A stretch of DNA of 64,000 nucleotides, taken from assembly GCA_959347315.1 (NCBI GenBank), contig OY365810.1, positions 24,102,304 through 24,166,303 of the forward strand. The letters are read 5' to 3'. Shown here one piece after another: positions 36,701 through 47,736 of this stretch. Origin of the DNA: Bimastos eiseni. Lineage: Eukaryota; Annelida; Clitellata; Crassiclitellata; Lumbricidae. The first letter of the stretch is position 1; each line of letters starts with the position of its first letter. The notes beneath the pieces are model-generated. The model worked only from the letters and a program-made list of their open reading frames with translations, was not told the origin of the DNA and did no database searches. The position numbers and the translations under genes were made by a program.

Positions 36701-37135
36701 CTGTGCATGGCTTTCGAGTGGCGCTGTAGGAAGTCGGAGCTTACGATTAAGTCTTATCTAAGTATATATAGATATGGTCCAGCCTCCGAATAATCAGATG
36801 CCGCATTGTTGAGATGCGTTGCAAAAGCTCACTACATGCAGAGTAATGAAGACTTCTCCGGTCAGCGAACCATGAAATAAGGCAGAGCACGGTTCACGTA
36901 AATAGCACGAGGCAGCCTCCATTACTCACCGGCGCTTTGCAAGTCGCTAATCTCAATCTAACGAAGTGCATAACTTACGTAGCGCATCCTTCGCAGTGGA
37001 TATGTCCACATTGGTGTTGATGTGGCTTTACAGGAACACCATTGCATGCGACACATCGGTAATGTCTTAGATCTGTCGTCTGGTTGAAGAGTTTGTCAGG
37101 GTAGATTTTCAACGAGTTGCTCAGAGCCATTGCCC
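33747..37135 (-). CDS. TRAF-like RING zinc-finger protein, four exons (partial)
   Basis: Minus-strand exons: 37135-36979, 36134-36048, 34399-34324 and 33845-33747. Their phases (1 to 2, 2 to 2, 2 to 0, 0 to 0) fit without a stop, and each is bounded by AG and GT; the first donor is GTAAGT and the second GTGAGC. An in-frame ATG at 37130-37128 lies five bases inside the first exon, so translation may start there after a 5' UTR intron. From that Met, the RING residues are C26/C29, C41/H43, C46/C49 and C93/C96, the last pair 43 residues on, within the usual 4-48 limit. The fourth exon reads DRAIKQDIERL then CPYCKQWRGELRDF (C123, C126, W129), as in the TRAF-type zinc finger that follows the RING of TRAF E3 ubiquitin ligases. 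Members usually act in the cytoplasm in TNF/Toll-type signalling. Later exons were not found, so whether a MATH domain follows is unknown. Confidence 0.68.
34676..34873. mobile_element. Truncated copy of the 59.1-kb hAT MITE
   Basis: It begins CAGAGGTGTAACAAGGC and follows the inverted order of the 59142-59438 element (GGGGGCAC, AAATTATCTTGAC, GAAACATAAAAAA blocks). It ends abruptly where the dispersed repeat of 34881-35409 begins. Confidence 0.65.
34881..35409 (-). repeat. Dispersed repeat, copy 2 (inverted)
   Basis: Reverse complement of the 11994-12418 family. On the minus strand it carries broken frames rich in Arg, Gln and Pro (SVKQRNPTPRGRR, PPAPPP) that hint at a gag-like segment. The MITE copy at 34676-34873 joins it directly. 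Confidence 0.8.
36979..37135 (-). CDS. RING exon 1 of the TRAF-like gene at 33.7-37.1 kb
   Basis: A 157-base exon between TTTCCAG and GTAAGT. It encodes the first six RING ligands, in the stretches YRCVAC and HQCGHIHCEGC. The last codon is split (phase 2) exactly as in the paralogous exon at 22490-22664. Shared residues include YP.(E/K)LF, L.RC(V)C and PHQH..CGHI.C..CAT. Confidence 0.78.
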
Positions 37136-37959
37136 CTGGAAATACAAGAGATCGGACTTTCATTAACGTTTACAAGAAGTCTTTCGAATTGAGCGTGCAT
37201 GGTTCAGTTACATTGAATGCGGTTCCAGTACTACAACCCACCACGATTATGAGGAGTCATGCATGTAAATGGTTAAACCCTCCGATAATTTCTCTTCAAA
37301 AGGTTTTACAGTTTATCGCTAAGAATGGTTGAGTGGTACTGCTGCATCTACATGCATGCTACATAAATACATGTACTGCTTTAGCTGTGTACCACTTATA
37401 TGGGCAGATTGCTTTATAGTATATAAGGCATAGAACATGTTTTTGTACAACATAGCTACTCTGCAAGGTCATGCAAACCGTCTAAATGCATAAATACAGT
37501 GAAAAATCGCATCATTGTAAAAAAAACAAAATCTGGTTTGAGTTCACTCCCGTGCTGACCATTAAGGTACATTTGCAGGGCGGATAAATTCAAAACGTCC
37601 TTCGGTGCTTATTCCTATTCTATCGTAAGTTAGTAATGCGTTCGTCTATTCTCCCTAGATTGTATTGCATTAAACGATCACTAATTTAGTAATTTTAGAA
37701 TTTCTCCTAACCCAAAAGCAGCCATGATACATGTCTCTTTCAGCATAAAACACAGATCGCTTTTGCGCACGGGTATAACTAGTCCTGTCTTGCTACTCTA
37801 AGCGTCGCATCTACAGTCTGTTCGTAATCGTAATCGTGACCGTAATCTCAACATTTCTACAGCGCCCACAAAAGCTAAGTCGCGTGAACCACCTAATTCA
37901 CAGGCGTTGAATCAGAAAAAAATCGATAGGCAGTGTTCAAAATGCAGAGAGTCAGGCAG

Positions 37960-38690
37960 GCAGTAAGACGACAAAGGTGGATGGTGTTTGGAGTTGAAAC
38001 AGCGAGGAGGGAAGGGCGAAGAGGAGGATTCAGGATAAGATTTGTGCAAAAGCAATGTTTTCAGTCTTGAGTGGAAGACCTGTGGTGAGATGGCAAGAGG
38101 TGAGACGTTGGTGGAACGAGTTGCAAATTTGAGTGACGAGGTGACGAAAGGGCGAAGTAGTTGAGGGTGGAAGAGGAACGAGTTGAGCGATGTGGTTGAA
38201 TCGTGAACAGTTGAAGGAGATATGTGGGCTGTGAGGATTGCAGTGTGTTGCAGGTGAGTGAAATGACCTTTGAATTCAATCCGTTCAGGTATTTTGAGCC
38301 AGTGGAGTGATTTGAGGACAGGAGTGATATGGCGATGCTTTGGGGTTTTGGTGACAGCACGGGCGAGAGCATTCTGAATGGCTTGGAGGCGGTTTATTTG
38401 GGTGGTGTCTATATTGAGGAAAGGGAAGTTGCTATTGATGGTTTGCTTGTAGATGCAGTTTTGAAGTGGAGTATGGGTCGGATTCTACGAAGTTCACGGA
38501 TATGCATGAAACATGAACGAGAAAGATGGGTGATGTGATCAGCGAAGTTAAGGTTTTCGTCAAAGATAATGCCTAGGCTGTGGACAGCAGAATTTGCAGT
38601 GAATGTGTGGGTGGATGCAGAATCAAGGTTGAGGGAAATAGAGGGATCAGGGATTTGTTCTGTTTGTTCTTTTACGTACGCAGGGACGTC
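37960..38690 (-). pseudogene. CR1/L2-like LINE ORF2 C-terminal relic
   Basis: Reading on the minus strand from 38690: SLGIIFDENLNFADHITHLS, then IRELRRIRPIL near 38500, ITPVLKSLHWLKIPERIEFK near 38300, and RSTNVSPLAISPQVFHSRLK further on. This is the order seen after the reverse transcriptase in CR1/L2-type elements. Frameshifts and stops break it. The upstream catalytic part is missing, as expected for a 5'-truncated copy. Confidence 0.78.
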
Positions 38691-38799
38691 CAGATCGGGG
38701 GTCCGGAGGCATAAGCCTCCAATTTCAGGTAGGGGATAGTTTTTTAGTCTCAGGAAGGAATATTTTGCCTCCTTGGCATTCGGGACTATAGAAGCTTTG

Positions 38800-39475
38800 C
38801 CTCATTACGTGTCGTTTTGGCGCAGCCGTTGTGGCGGACATTTTAGTGCAGCGCCGCTTTGGCGCAGGACGTTTTGGCGCAGAACGTTTTGGCGCAGAAC
38901 GTTTTGGCGCCGAACGTTTTGGCGCAGCTCACTGATACAATAATAATGTATAATATAAATTATATAAATATATTATAATATATGGCAATCTACCATCTTA
39001 GTGTCGTAAATAATTCCCCATGGCACACCAGCTTAAGCCTCGGGAACGTCAGTAGTAGAAGATGGATAGGTGAAAAGAATCATGTTTAATTGGAAGCTGA
39101 ATCAATGAAAATGATACTGTTAAACTGAGAACTGAATTGACGAAAATGAGCATGCTTCAATGGAAGTTGGTTGATGAAAATAATCATGCTTAAGTGGAAG
39201 CTGGATTGATGAAAAGAATTATGCCTAAATAGAAGCTGAATTGATGAAAAATAATGCCGTTTAATTTGGAAGCGGGATTTATGAAAATATTGTGACTAAA
39301 TAGGTTCCACGACGAGTAGAATTCTCATATCAATCCGGCTTCTATTTAAGCATGATTCCTTTCATCATTCCAGTTCTCAGTTCAGCATAATTATTTTCAT
39401 CGATCATTCTTCTTATTACATTGTACGTGGTTCAGATATCTGCGCCAAAACGGAGCTGCGCCAAAACGGCTGGGC
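38800..39475. mobile_element. TU-like foldback element
   Basis: The left arm (about 38808-38932) is a tandem array of 15-bp units, GACGTTTTGGCGCAG and variants. The right end (about 39448-39475) carries the inverted form CTGCGCCAAAACG. Inside the left arm follow an AT-rich spacer and 36-37 bp units (AAGCTGGATTGATGAAAA type, 39040-39300). Inverted versions of these (TCATCATTCCAGTTCTC type) follow at 39310-39420. Terminal inverted repeats with an outer domain of ~15-bp tandem repeats are the described structure of sea urchin TU elements. Confidence 0.7.
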
Positions 39476-39654
39476 CAAAACGTCCTGCTCCGGGTTTGCC
39501 TCCATTACTTAGAGGGGAATTGACACCCGCTGGACGTACGTATCATGAGAACGGTCTCGTTATGACAAATGCAGGTCACCATGTTTGTACTTTGGTGTTC
39601 GTCTTATAAAAGTCCTGTTTCGCTACTATAAACATAGGTCACCTTATCGCTTAT

Positions 39655-39832
39655 TGCCCTCGGACAATTGCCCTCGGACAATTCTCCCTCCCGATTTCGG
39701 CAGGGACATTTGTCCCCCGGACAATTGTCCCTATATGTATAATATGCATGTATGTACGTGTCCTGGGGAAATTGTCCGGGGGCAAGTGTACGGAGGGGAA
39801 GGCAATTGTCCGGAGGCAATTGTGAGTTCCCC
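39655..39832. repeat. Palindromic GGACAATTG array
   Basis: Units of about 14 bp (CTCGGACAATTGCC type) on the left (39657-39735) are mirrored on the right (39765-39830) by GGCAATTGTCCGGAGG units around a ~25-base AT-rich centre. Similar units recur at 58610-58830, 60845 and 61180-61220. The form is like the TU arms but with a different unit sequence. Confidence 0.6.
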
Positions 39833-40144
39833 GACAAACGCAGGTCACCTTGAAGCTCCTTGAACATGCATGTTTGTTCGGTAGTAAGTACTGTCCCGCT
39901 GCTATAAACAAAGGTCGCATTCTATAATTTTATTGTCTAGCGCGTTAGCTTCAGGTTTGTATGTCGATTTTCAGTTACAATATGTCATTACCTTAAATCT
40001 AAACAATGTGATATGCATGCATATATACATACATAATTGGTATCAGGTGACAGATGTCATAGATTTAGTCTTTCTATTATAAATATAGCGGTGCCTTGTC
40101 GGTAGTATGTCAACAATTGGGTCACGTTGTCTTTCAGCATACTA

Positions 40145-40305
40145 ATTGGCGCAGTGGTATACGTGTTGTAGTGCTGGTCTCATCATAAGCCCCACCGTAC
40201 ATAAAAACTGTTCTTTTTTTCCATGCCGGGGTCGGGAGCACTCCTGAGCAGTAGCCTTGAAGGGGCGCTATATAAATCTTAGTAATGAATTAAATGAATA
40301 AGCCC
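40145..40305 (+). mobile_element. Short element with GGGGCGCTATATAAAT tail
   Basis: It starts at a tRNA-like GGCGCAGTGGTATACG head. It then has GCCGGGGTCGGGAGCACTCC and AAGGGGCGCTATATAAAT, ending in AATGAATTAAATGAATAA. The same tail is at 24385-24455 (minus), 55606-55780 (plus) and 56577-56737 (minus). Confidence 0.65.
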
Positions 40306-40924
40306 TTCAAACAAAAAGCTCCCCAGACTAGGACATATGCCCCCAACGCCTAATATTATATGTATGTATACAGACTAAGAACAAGGGCTTATATGATTGA
40401 ATAAAATGATTTGCAGCTGAAATAAATGCACATGAAGGAAAACTTCTGTCATAAGATTGTCGTAGGAAAACGTCTTCCAGAATAACGAGCTGAAGAAACG
40501 AAGCTTTCACATTGAATTGTTACAGCAGGGGGCAATAACCAAATTGAGATGACCTCTATCATGTTACAGAGCGAAAGGACATGCTTTCGGGGAAGGATAA
40601 CAGTGAAATAAATATAACTCTCCAGGGTAGATTGGAGTCATTAGAGCGCAGCCGGCAAAGCAATTTCATTATGATCTTGAATTCAATGCGTCCTCGTGTG
40701 TGTAGCCCGTCCTGCTCTTGCTAGATTTTGGAGTCTGACTAATAATTGCAGCCTATAAAATGGATTGAAATGGATTATTCAGAGAAAGAGGTGTTCCTTA
40801 TCTTAAGCCACACCATGATCAATATTAGAGTTACACGCGTCAGGGCACAGCTTTGGCACAGCGCATGCGGCCCTAACTATTGAGTTAATCTTTCGTAGTG
40901 GAAGGGTAAGTCACACGAATCCTT

Positions 40925-42110
40925 TTTCTCCACTTGACTTTGTCACCAGTGTCTTCTTTTTTTCAAGTTTAGAGTCTCCAGGTCCTTCTGAATCATATCG
41001 TCCCATCTCTTCTTCTGTCGTCCCCGACTGCTTCGTCCTTTGACATCCACCCTCATAATTCTTTCAATGCAGCTTTCATCCTCGCGTCTCATCATATGAC
41101 CGTATACCATCTCATTCATGCCACTCCCAGCGTCTTTCTGATGTCTTCGCTCCTTTTCTTACTCCTTAATGATACTCCAGGCATGCATCCACCTAGCGTG
41201 CTTATCTCCGTTCTCTCTTATAATCCTTCCTCTTCGTCAATGTCCATGCCTCTGCCCCATAAGATCATCGGATCATGCGCTGTTCTTAACCATAACCATC
41301 AGTTTTCTTGACATTATGCTCACAGCCACCCATGGAATTCATTGCCAATATAATTTAAAAGTTTCGGTTTGTTTCAGTACACTTTCTGTTTTGTCTAGTG
41401 TTTTATCCGTCTTGGAGCAGACCATGGTTTCTATTTTATTGATGTTTATCTTAAGTCGCTTTCTTTCTAATGCTTCCTGCCAATCAGTAAGACGTGTTTG
41501 TATCCCTGTCGCCGCCTCATCTACCACTATAAGATCATCCACATACAGCATATCCCATGGCACCTCTCTTCTTTCATGTTCCGATATACATGTAGCATAA
41601 AATCATGCCACCCAATTCTACGAAAAATAACAGAAGACTAAGACAAGACCCTTGATGTATACCCACTTTGAAATTTTCTTTATTGCCCATACTGCTCCTC
41701 ACCGAGGTCCTTAATATCATCATACATTAATTTCACTAATCGCACCATTTTTTTCAAAAACTCCCTTCTTCTTCAAACTCCAATACTCAATCTCACTTGA
41801 TACTCTGTCAAATGCTTTGCCAAATCAACAAAAATTCAGTAACTGGTTCCTTCGAATATCTTTTCCTGTACCTGTCTCAGTATGAACACCCCTTCCATTA
41901 TACCTCTACCTGGTCTGAAACCGAACTGGTTATCATGTAACTCAACCCGTTCTTTTATAAGACGTCTCTCGATCACCTTTTCATACATCTTTGGTCCAAC
42001 TTATAACAGTTTGATTATTCTGTAACTCCCACACTCCATCATATCTCCTTTTTGCTTGTATAATGCCAGTATTTCACTCTCTTTCAAGTCCTGTGGACAT
42101 GTCAACTACT
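40925..42110 (-). pseudogene. RTE-like non-LTR retrotransposon relic
   Basis: On the minus strand, fragments in several frames match the usual order of an RTE-like polyprotein: KRRYDGVWEL near 42070, a degraded NQFGFRPGRG near 41930, GKAFDRVSSEIEYWSLKKKG near 41800, then the longest open piece (41563-41339) with PWDMLYVDDLIVV and WQEALERKRLKININK. The C-terminal block MRREDESCIERIMRVDV followed by GRQKKRWDDMIQKDLE lies at about 41095-40960. Many stops and frameshifts make it inactive. The YVDD catalytic motif is preserved. Confidence 0.8.
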
Positions 42111-42554
42111 GACTTCTTCGCCATCTACGGGTCATCCTTGACATTTGACAGACGTCATAAATACCCTTCTCCCGGCACGAGCAGTGAAGACGCATCGCTC
42201 GGCTTTGACGCCTTAGTTTAACGTTGAGAACCGTTCCGCCTGGGCGAGGTGTGTCCGCTGATCACCGACAATACAGGGAAAAGGAGAAGAGCTACTGGGA
42301 GGGTAAAATCTCATCATTAGCTCCACTCCGGGTAGCCAAGGAAGTTAAATAACATTTTTTGTCGCTCCCGTCCGGGACCATGGAGGATTCGAGGCCGTGG
42401 CTGGCTGCCAGGGGCTGATCGTCCCACTGTGGGAACGGACATAAGCTCCTTGCTCCGTGTCATTTAAGGTCTTACTTGATCCGTTGCACTAAAATTGAGC
42501 CAACAAATAATTTGTAAACGTCTAAAACCGCGAGCAGGGTTATTTGCCAGAGCT

Positions 42555-43185
42555 TATATAAAGCTTTAACGTTTAGAAGCGAATTACGACGAAAACTTTT
42601 AAGTTGATGTCATGGGAAAATTGTGCAGTCAGTAAAAGGCCATCATCAGCCATGCTGACTCAGAGTATCGTGAATGCATTCAAGTGAGGAGGACAGCGAT
42701 GATGTTACAAACGTGATATATATATATATGTATATATATATATATTCATTTCATTTTCCGAAAGTTGATACCGCCCTTCTTCCAACATCTTTTTGGTCAG
42801 AAGTACATACACACGCCTCGACGGCGCAATTGCAGTTGTACTGCAGAGCAATTGCGCACAAAGGACTTGCTCAAGGTCCCTACACAGTGACGCCCTGGAC
42901 GAGGCTCGAACCCGCGCGCTCAGCACACACTGAACGTTACGGCCACTGTGCCATGTATATATATATATATATATATATATCGCTGAGTGACTGTTGCTCA
43001 GGCTACGAGTTGCTTGTCACGTAGGCTAACCAGTTGGTGCACGCCCACATCCGTTCAATCCAGGCAATAAAATTCCCAGTTAGAAGTTATTAACACGACG
43101 AAAACGTATAAGCTGATGTTTTGTGGGAAATGCCCAGTCTGTAAAGTTACTTCAGTCACACTGACTCATAGTCTCGTCAATGTTA
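42555..43185. repeat. Duplicated ~100-bp segment flanking the 42.75-kb SINE
   Basis: 42585-42680 (CGACGAAAACTTTTAAGTTG, TGATGTCATGGGAAAA, CTGACTCAGAGTATCGT) is repeated with changes at 43093-43180 (CGACGAAAACGTATAAGCTG, TGATGTTTTGTGGGAAA, CTGACTCATAGTCTCGT), about 508 bases on. The SINE and (TA)n runs lie between. Confidence 0.6.
42748..42955 (-). mobile_element. tRNA-derived SINE, family 1, minus strand
   Basis: Same order as the 21.9-kb copy: a box B-like GGTTCGAGCC near 42905, ACCTTGAGCAAGTCCTT, CGCCGTCGAGGCGTG, and a tail ending TTTCGGAAAATG. It is bounded on both sides by (TA)n runs (42717-42745 and 42955-42980). Confidence 0.72.
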
Positions 43186-43929
43186 TGACCGGTGGAAGCA
43201 GACACTGTTATTGACAGAAAGCTGTTAGTCCTGTGCAAAACATTCTCCATAGCTGTAACCTACAGCCAGATTACCATATATTGTCCATGTCTTTTGACTT
43301 GCACTCAGATATTCTTTACATTCTCTATCAGTTTGAACAATAATATACAGTCACATTTTAGAAGAGTCGATTTCCATTACCAATACTGGCCGGCTCTGCT
43401 GGACATGTGACATAATATTATGCATTTCAAATATATATATTGAACATTATATTATAATGATCAGTCCATGATCAATCCATAGTGTAAATACAGTTTATTT
43501 GCAATTCAATGCACATGACATGTAGTTTTTCATTCACAATCCAGTGAATTCCAGGAGGTCAGTTCCTTTATGAACAAGAATAACATTATGGTAAGCTGGA
43601 GTGGGTTAACCATATTAGTAGAAATAGCAATAACAACAGAAACTATCAGCAGAGGGGACAAATTGAGGAAAATTGATGATGTCTAGAAACTAATGTCTCT
43701 AAGAGCTTTTCGTTTTCATCGCCAACTCTTCTGAAAAGTCCTTTAAAGAAAATCCGTTGTTCGCGCGCTTGTCTCGTAAACGCAGTCATAAACTCCAAAA
43801 AGCCGACACTCGAAAGCTAAACGCAGAGCACCAGTTTATTTACGAGCGTTACGCCGTATGAAATGAGTTGTTTAGATATCAATGTCCAATGAAGTTCATG
43901 GTTCGGCTGCCAGAAAGACCAATGTGTGT

Positions 43930-43941
43930 GTTTGGGTGAGT

Positions 43942-43983
<42 letters not shown>

Positions 43984-44072
43984 GAACTAACATAAGAGAG
44001 TGAGAGAGAGAGAGAGAGAGTAAGAGAGAGTTTAGAGAAAGAGACAGACAGACAGAGAAGGCACTACAGTAT
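43930..44072. repeat. (GA)n/(GACA)n microsatellite
   Basis: Runs of GAGAGA and GACAGACA, interrupted once by an AACATAAGAGAGTG segment. Confidence 0.95.
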
Positions 44073-45315
44073 ACGGCGGGAACTCGTTACATTCATGCGG
44101 AATACAGAGTAGGGCCTACTCATTTTCAACTCTAAACTCTGTACAATGAAGATGCAGCAGCCTATGATCCAAGTCATTACAGCATAATAAGCAGGTGCTC
44201 GAGACCAGAGGAGCGAATTGTGCCGATGCTCATACAAGTTTTGACTTTGTGGCGCCGAGGCAGGAAACTACAACCAGTTCAGAATTATGACACAACCCTT
44301 TTTGAAGCACTAATACTAAAAAATAATTGCAGTTAATAATTATATACTCTGATATCGTACAAACCTTAGTTGTGTGCTTGGTTAAGCTTGGCTCCCATAA
44401 ATTTTAGATGCTTTCCGGGCCACTGAAAACGAGTTGGTCAAGGGTTCTTGCATGGAACTCAAGACGATGAAGAATTCTAAACACAAAATTAATTCACTTT
44501 AAAACAAGATATTATTGTTGCAAAACCAAATACATGTATAAATTGCCTAAAAACCTTCATATTTTTCCAAGCAACATTTATACTGCGCCGACGAGGGCAT
44601 ATATAAATGATCCTAGTAATGATGATGATGATGATGATGATGATATTAATAATTATCATAGTAATCTCTACCACGCAACTGTTTGTCCCTTTCGCTTTTG
44701 AGACCATGGGCCCGATAAACAACGAAGGCCCTGTAATCTATTGCATTTATATGTGGGACTAAACTCAGCATGGTCTCAAGGGACGCAATAGAAACTTCTT
44801 ACATCTACCACGTTTCTCGTTAACGATTCAACGTTTTAACTCAGGCGCAATTCGGAGCATTTTCGCCAACCAGGACAACAACAACGAAGGGTCATTTCCA
44901 GACAAATCGCATCAATAGCAATCACTAAGTGCCCGAGGAATCCTGTATACATCGGAGCATAAAATAATTATAATAGTAATAATAACATTAATAAAAAAAT
45001 AATAATAACGATAATGATGTTAATAACAATAAAACAAAAATACTACTACTACTAATAATAATAATAATAGTAATACTAATACTAATAATAATAATAATAA
45101 TGATGATGACGACAACGACGATGACGATGATGAAGATAATAATATATTCCCTAGTCGTTAGCCAACTGGTCTGCTTAATAATGCAACTTTTCAATGCTAT
45201 CTTTGATCACTAAGACAGGCTTGCAGGAACTACAACTGGTCCAGGTCTCCAGGATCATCTGATTGCAGCCCTTATTAAAGGCTCTAAATAACATCAACGT
45301 AGGCCCATTGTATGC

Positions 45316-45490
45316 ATGATGGGACGCGATGGCGCAGCGGTATGTTCTGTGCCTTGCAACCGAAGTGTCGCAGGTTCGAAACTACCTCAAATCAATGAGT
45401 TGCGACCACGGACAAGTTGCTTACCCATAATTGTATCGTATCGGAACTGGTTTCGTAGCGACCTTCACAATAGGGACCAGCAAGTGTTAG
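45316..45490 (+). mobile_element. tRNA-derived SINE, family 2
   Basis: A box A-like GATGGCGCAGCGGT (about 45329) and a box B GGTTCGAAAC (45372-45381), 43 bases apart, followed by a tRNA-unrelated body. It abuts the 5'-truncated LINE at 45501. A related head (GGCGCAGTGGTATACG) begins the element at 40140. Confidence 0.55.
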
Positions 45491-45500
45491 CAACGGCCTG

Positions 45501-46490
45501 TTATCATCCTTAAAACTTGTGCGGTATGGTATACCCCAAGGTTCCATTCTAGGCCCCCTTCTCTTCTTAATTTTTATTAACGACTTGCCAAATACTTCAT
45601 CTCTTCTTCACTTCCTCCTTTTTGCCGATGACACCAATATTTTTGCCTCGCATAAATCTCATGATGCCTTATTTGAATTAGTGAACAAAGAACTGTCTCA
45701 TGTTAATGACTGATTTCTTGCTAACAAATTATCATTAAATGTTTCTAAAACCAATTTCATTCTATTTAGATCGCACTGCAAGCATGTTTCGCTTACTGAA
45801 GGGCTGCTCTATATTAATAACATTCCAATTCCTAAAGTCTCCACCACCAAAATTCTTGGCAGTCAGATTGATGAATCTCTATCTTGGAAGGTTCACATTG
45901 CTAACATTTCATAAATAATTGCTAAAAACATAGGCATTGTATTTAGAATAGCCTAGCTCCTTCCAACTTACATCTTAATTAACCTATATTGTACCATGAT
46001 TCATCTATATCTCTCTTGTTGTAATTTAGCATGGGCTTCAAATTACTCATCCATACTTATTCCGTTAATTACTTTCCAAAAAAGAGCTCCCAGGGTAGTC
46101 ATTGAACACCATATAAGATTCGTCATTGGCACTCGAACAACATGTTTAGTTATTCTCGCATTTTAAGTCTCCTTCAACTAACAGGGCTCCAAATTAATGA
46201 GTTCATGCATAAATATGTTAATAAGTTATTGCCACTAGTCTTCTGCAATCAGTTCATCCAAATATATTCTACTAATCCATACAAAATCTACTGCTGACTA
46301 ACATTTCATGGAAAGGGTAGGCAGGGCTAGCGGAATCTTTGGGTTCCTTAGAGTCCTTCTTTTTCCCTATTGTCCCGTCCCTTAGAATATTTTGCTATTG
46401 CTCACTTGCTATTGTACAGCGTTTCTCGTTTTTCTACTTGTTATGTAATAACAGTAATAACAATACTAACGGGGTCAATAAAACATATTT
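45501..46490 (+). pseudogene. Non-LTR retrotransposon ORF2 relic (reverse transcriptase)
   Basis: The frame at 45519-45713 reads GIPQGSILGPLLFLIFINDLP and then LLFADDTNIF, the two most conserved blocks of a non-LTR reverse transcriptase (catalytic Asp pair in FADD). The same frame continues through several in-frame stops, the first a TGA where Trp is usual, with LSLNVSKTNFILF and KILGSQIDESLSW, the thumb region. A frameshift near 46165 leads into LLQLTGLQINEFMHKYVN, typical of the C-terminus in CR1/jockey-like elements. The copy is 5' truncated next to a tRNA-like SINE. Its 3' tail has AATAAA at about 46480. Clearly inactive. Confidence 0.85.
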
Positions 46491-46494
46491 GATT

Positions 46495-46830
46495 TTATTA
46501 GAATTGATATAGCGCATCTCACAGAATAAATATTCAGAGGCGCTCTAAGCACAGAAACTCCGGGGAAAAGATGCATCTTTCAAGAACGAGAAGCCGATGG
46601 AGAGAGCCAGTCATTAGATCGGTCTTTAATGATGGAAGAAGGTCATTCCAGGCAGAGGAACCCACAGCAGCAAACGACCGGTGTTGGGCCAGGGTAGTAT
46701 TAGTCCAAGGCACAAAAACATCAAGTAGGTCAAAAGAGGGCAATTATTGTCTGTGAGAAAGGTAACGAGAAACCACCTCAAACATTCATCCTCAGGTGGA
46801 ATAAAGTCAATGGGCCTGCCTTCGGACAGA
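46495..46830 (-). pseudogene. LINE ORF2 3' end fragment
   Basis: The minus strand reads TTLAQHRSFAAVGSSAWNDL followed by LPSLKTD, the W-N-D/S-L-P signature near the C-terminus of jockey/CR1-like ORF2. It faces the plus-strand reverse transcriptase relic ending near 46490, so two different LINE tails meet here. The last 65 bases (46495-46560) resemble the 3' tail shared by the short elements at 24385, 40250, 55700 and 56600. Confidence 0.55.
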
Positions 46831-46997
46831 GAACATCATCATCATTAAATGCATAAGACTTTATTCTATTCCACGCTAAGCTTTGGCCACACAATGTGTC
46901 TAATTCTAGCAGACATGCCTTTTGGAGCTCGTACATGTTCGTGGGATGGCAGTTGGTGTTTGAAACTGCAGGAAAAACCCAGACGACTCACAGCGCT

Positions 46998-47098
46998 TAC
47001 ATCAGCCGATATTATTCAGGCTGATGTAAGCGTGGCCAATGCGGGGCGATGGGTCGTTGAGAAAATTTCCGTGGTTGTGATAGGCTGATGTAAGCCTC
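46998..47098. repeat. GCTTACATCAGCC hairpin and third copy
   Basis: GCTTACATCAGCC (about 46999) pairs with GGCTGATGTAAGC (about 47019), and a third copy GGCTGATGTAAGC is at about 47082. Possibly the ends of a small palindromic element. Confidence 0.6.
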
Positions 47099-47444
47099 CT
47101 TTAGTCAAAATTATTCAAGGTGGGCGTTGAGTGATTTTAGATTGGGCAATACGTTCAACAGCAGAAAATTTCCAATGTTAACCATTGAAAGATTAAGTGG
47201 TTTTGGAAAGTAGCTACTGACAATATAAAAGCAGTTATTCATCGGTCACTGAACTCAGATTGTACATCAGATTGCACAGAATTCCAACGTTTCGTTGCTA
47301 CCGTCGCTGAATTATTGCTTGCGACCTGGGTTAGGAATATATTTTGATTCGAAGACTCTGCGCAGAACAGTTTAACGTAGATTCGCTCGGTCTGGGCTAA
47401 AATTGGTTAACCACGGATTTGTCGATGGACCTAATGGTTAATAG

Positions 47445-47736
47445 CAATGTTCCCTCTAATTTTATCGAGGTCGTGTGCGCAAGAAATTTGCTTGCGTAAC
47501 ATATTATAAAGGGTTGACACTGTTGTGCGCAAGTCCGAGCTGAATGCGATGATAGTCAAGCCAAGACCTAGTCAAAAGTCTGTGAGTTCTGATAACCTAA
47601 GAGAAGTCCCTTTTCTAAAGATATGGGAGACTCAATATACGTAGTGTCAGAAAAAGAAATCGTGAATCGCTATTTTTTGCATAGAAAATGTGTGTGCACA
47701 CACTAAATTCTTACGCACATCTCAGAGGGAACATTG
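47445..47736. mobile_element. hAT-type MITE, 292 bp
   Basis: The termini are CAATGTTCCCTCT and, inverted, the same 13 bases. The flanks are GTTAATAG (47437-47444) and GTTAATGG (47737-47744), an 8-bp target duplication with one mismatch. The interior contains GTGCGCAAG-like motifs but no ORF. Confidence 0.8.

Noticed and set aside
38329..38538. Plus-strand ORF of 69 codons
   Set aside because: It is antisense to the LINE C-terminal relic, which explains the sequence in full.
41096..41600. Plus-strand ORFs of 71 and 143 codons
   Set aside because: They are antisense shadows of the RTE-like relic on the minus strand.
45519..45713. Functional reverse transcriptase gene
   Set aside because: The frame continues the RT homology beyond several stops and a frameshift, so it is a dead, 5'-truncated LINE.
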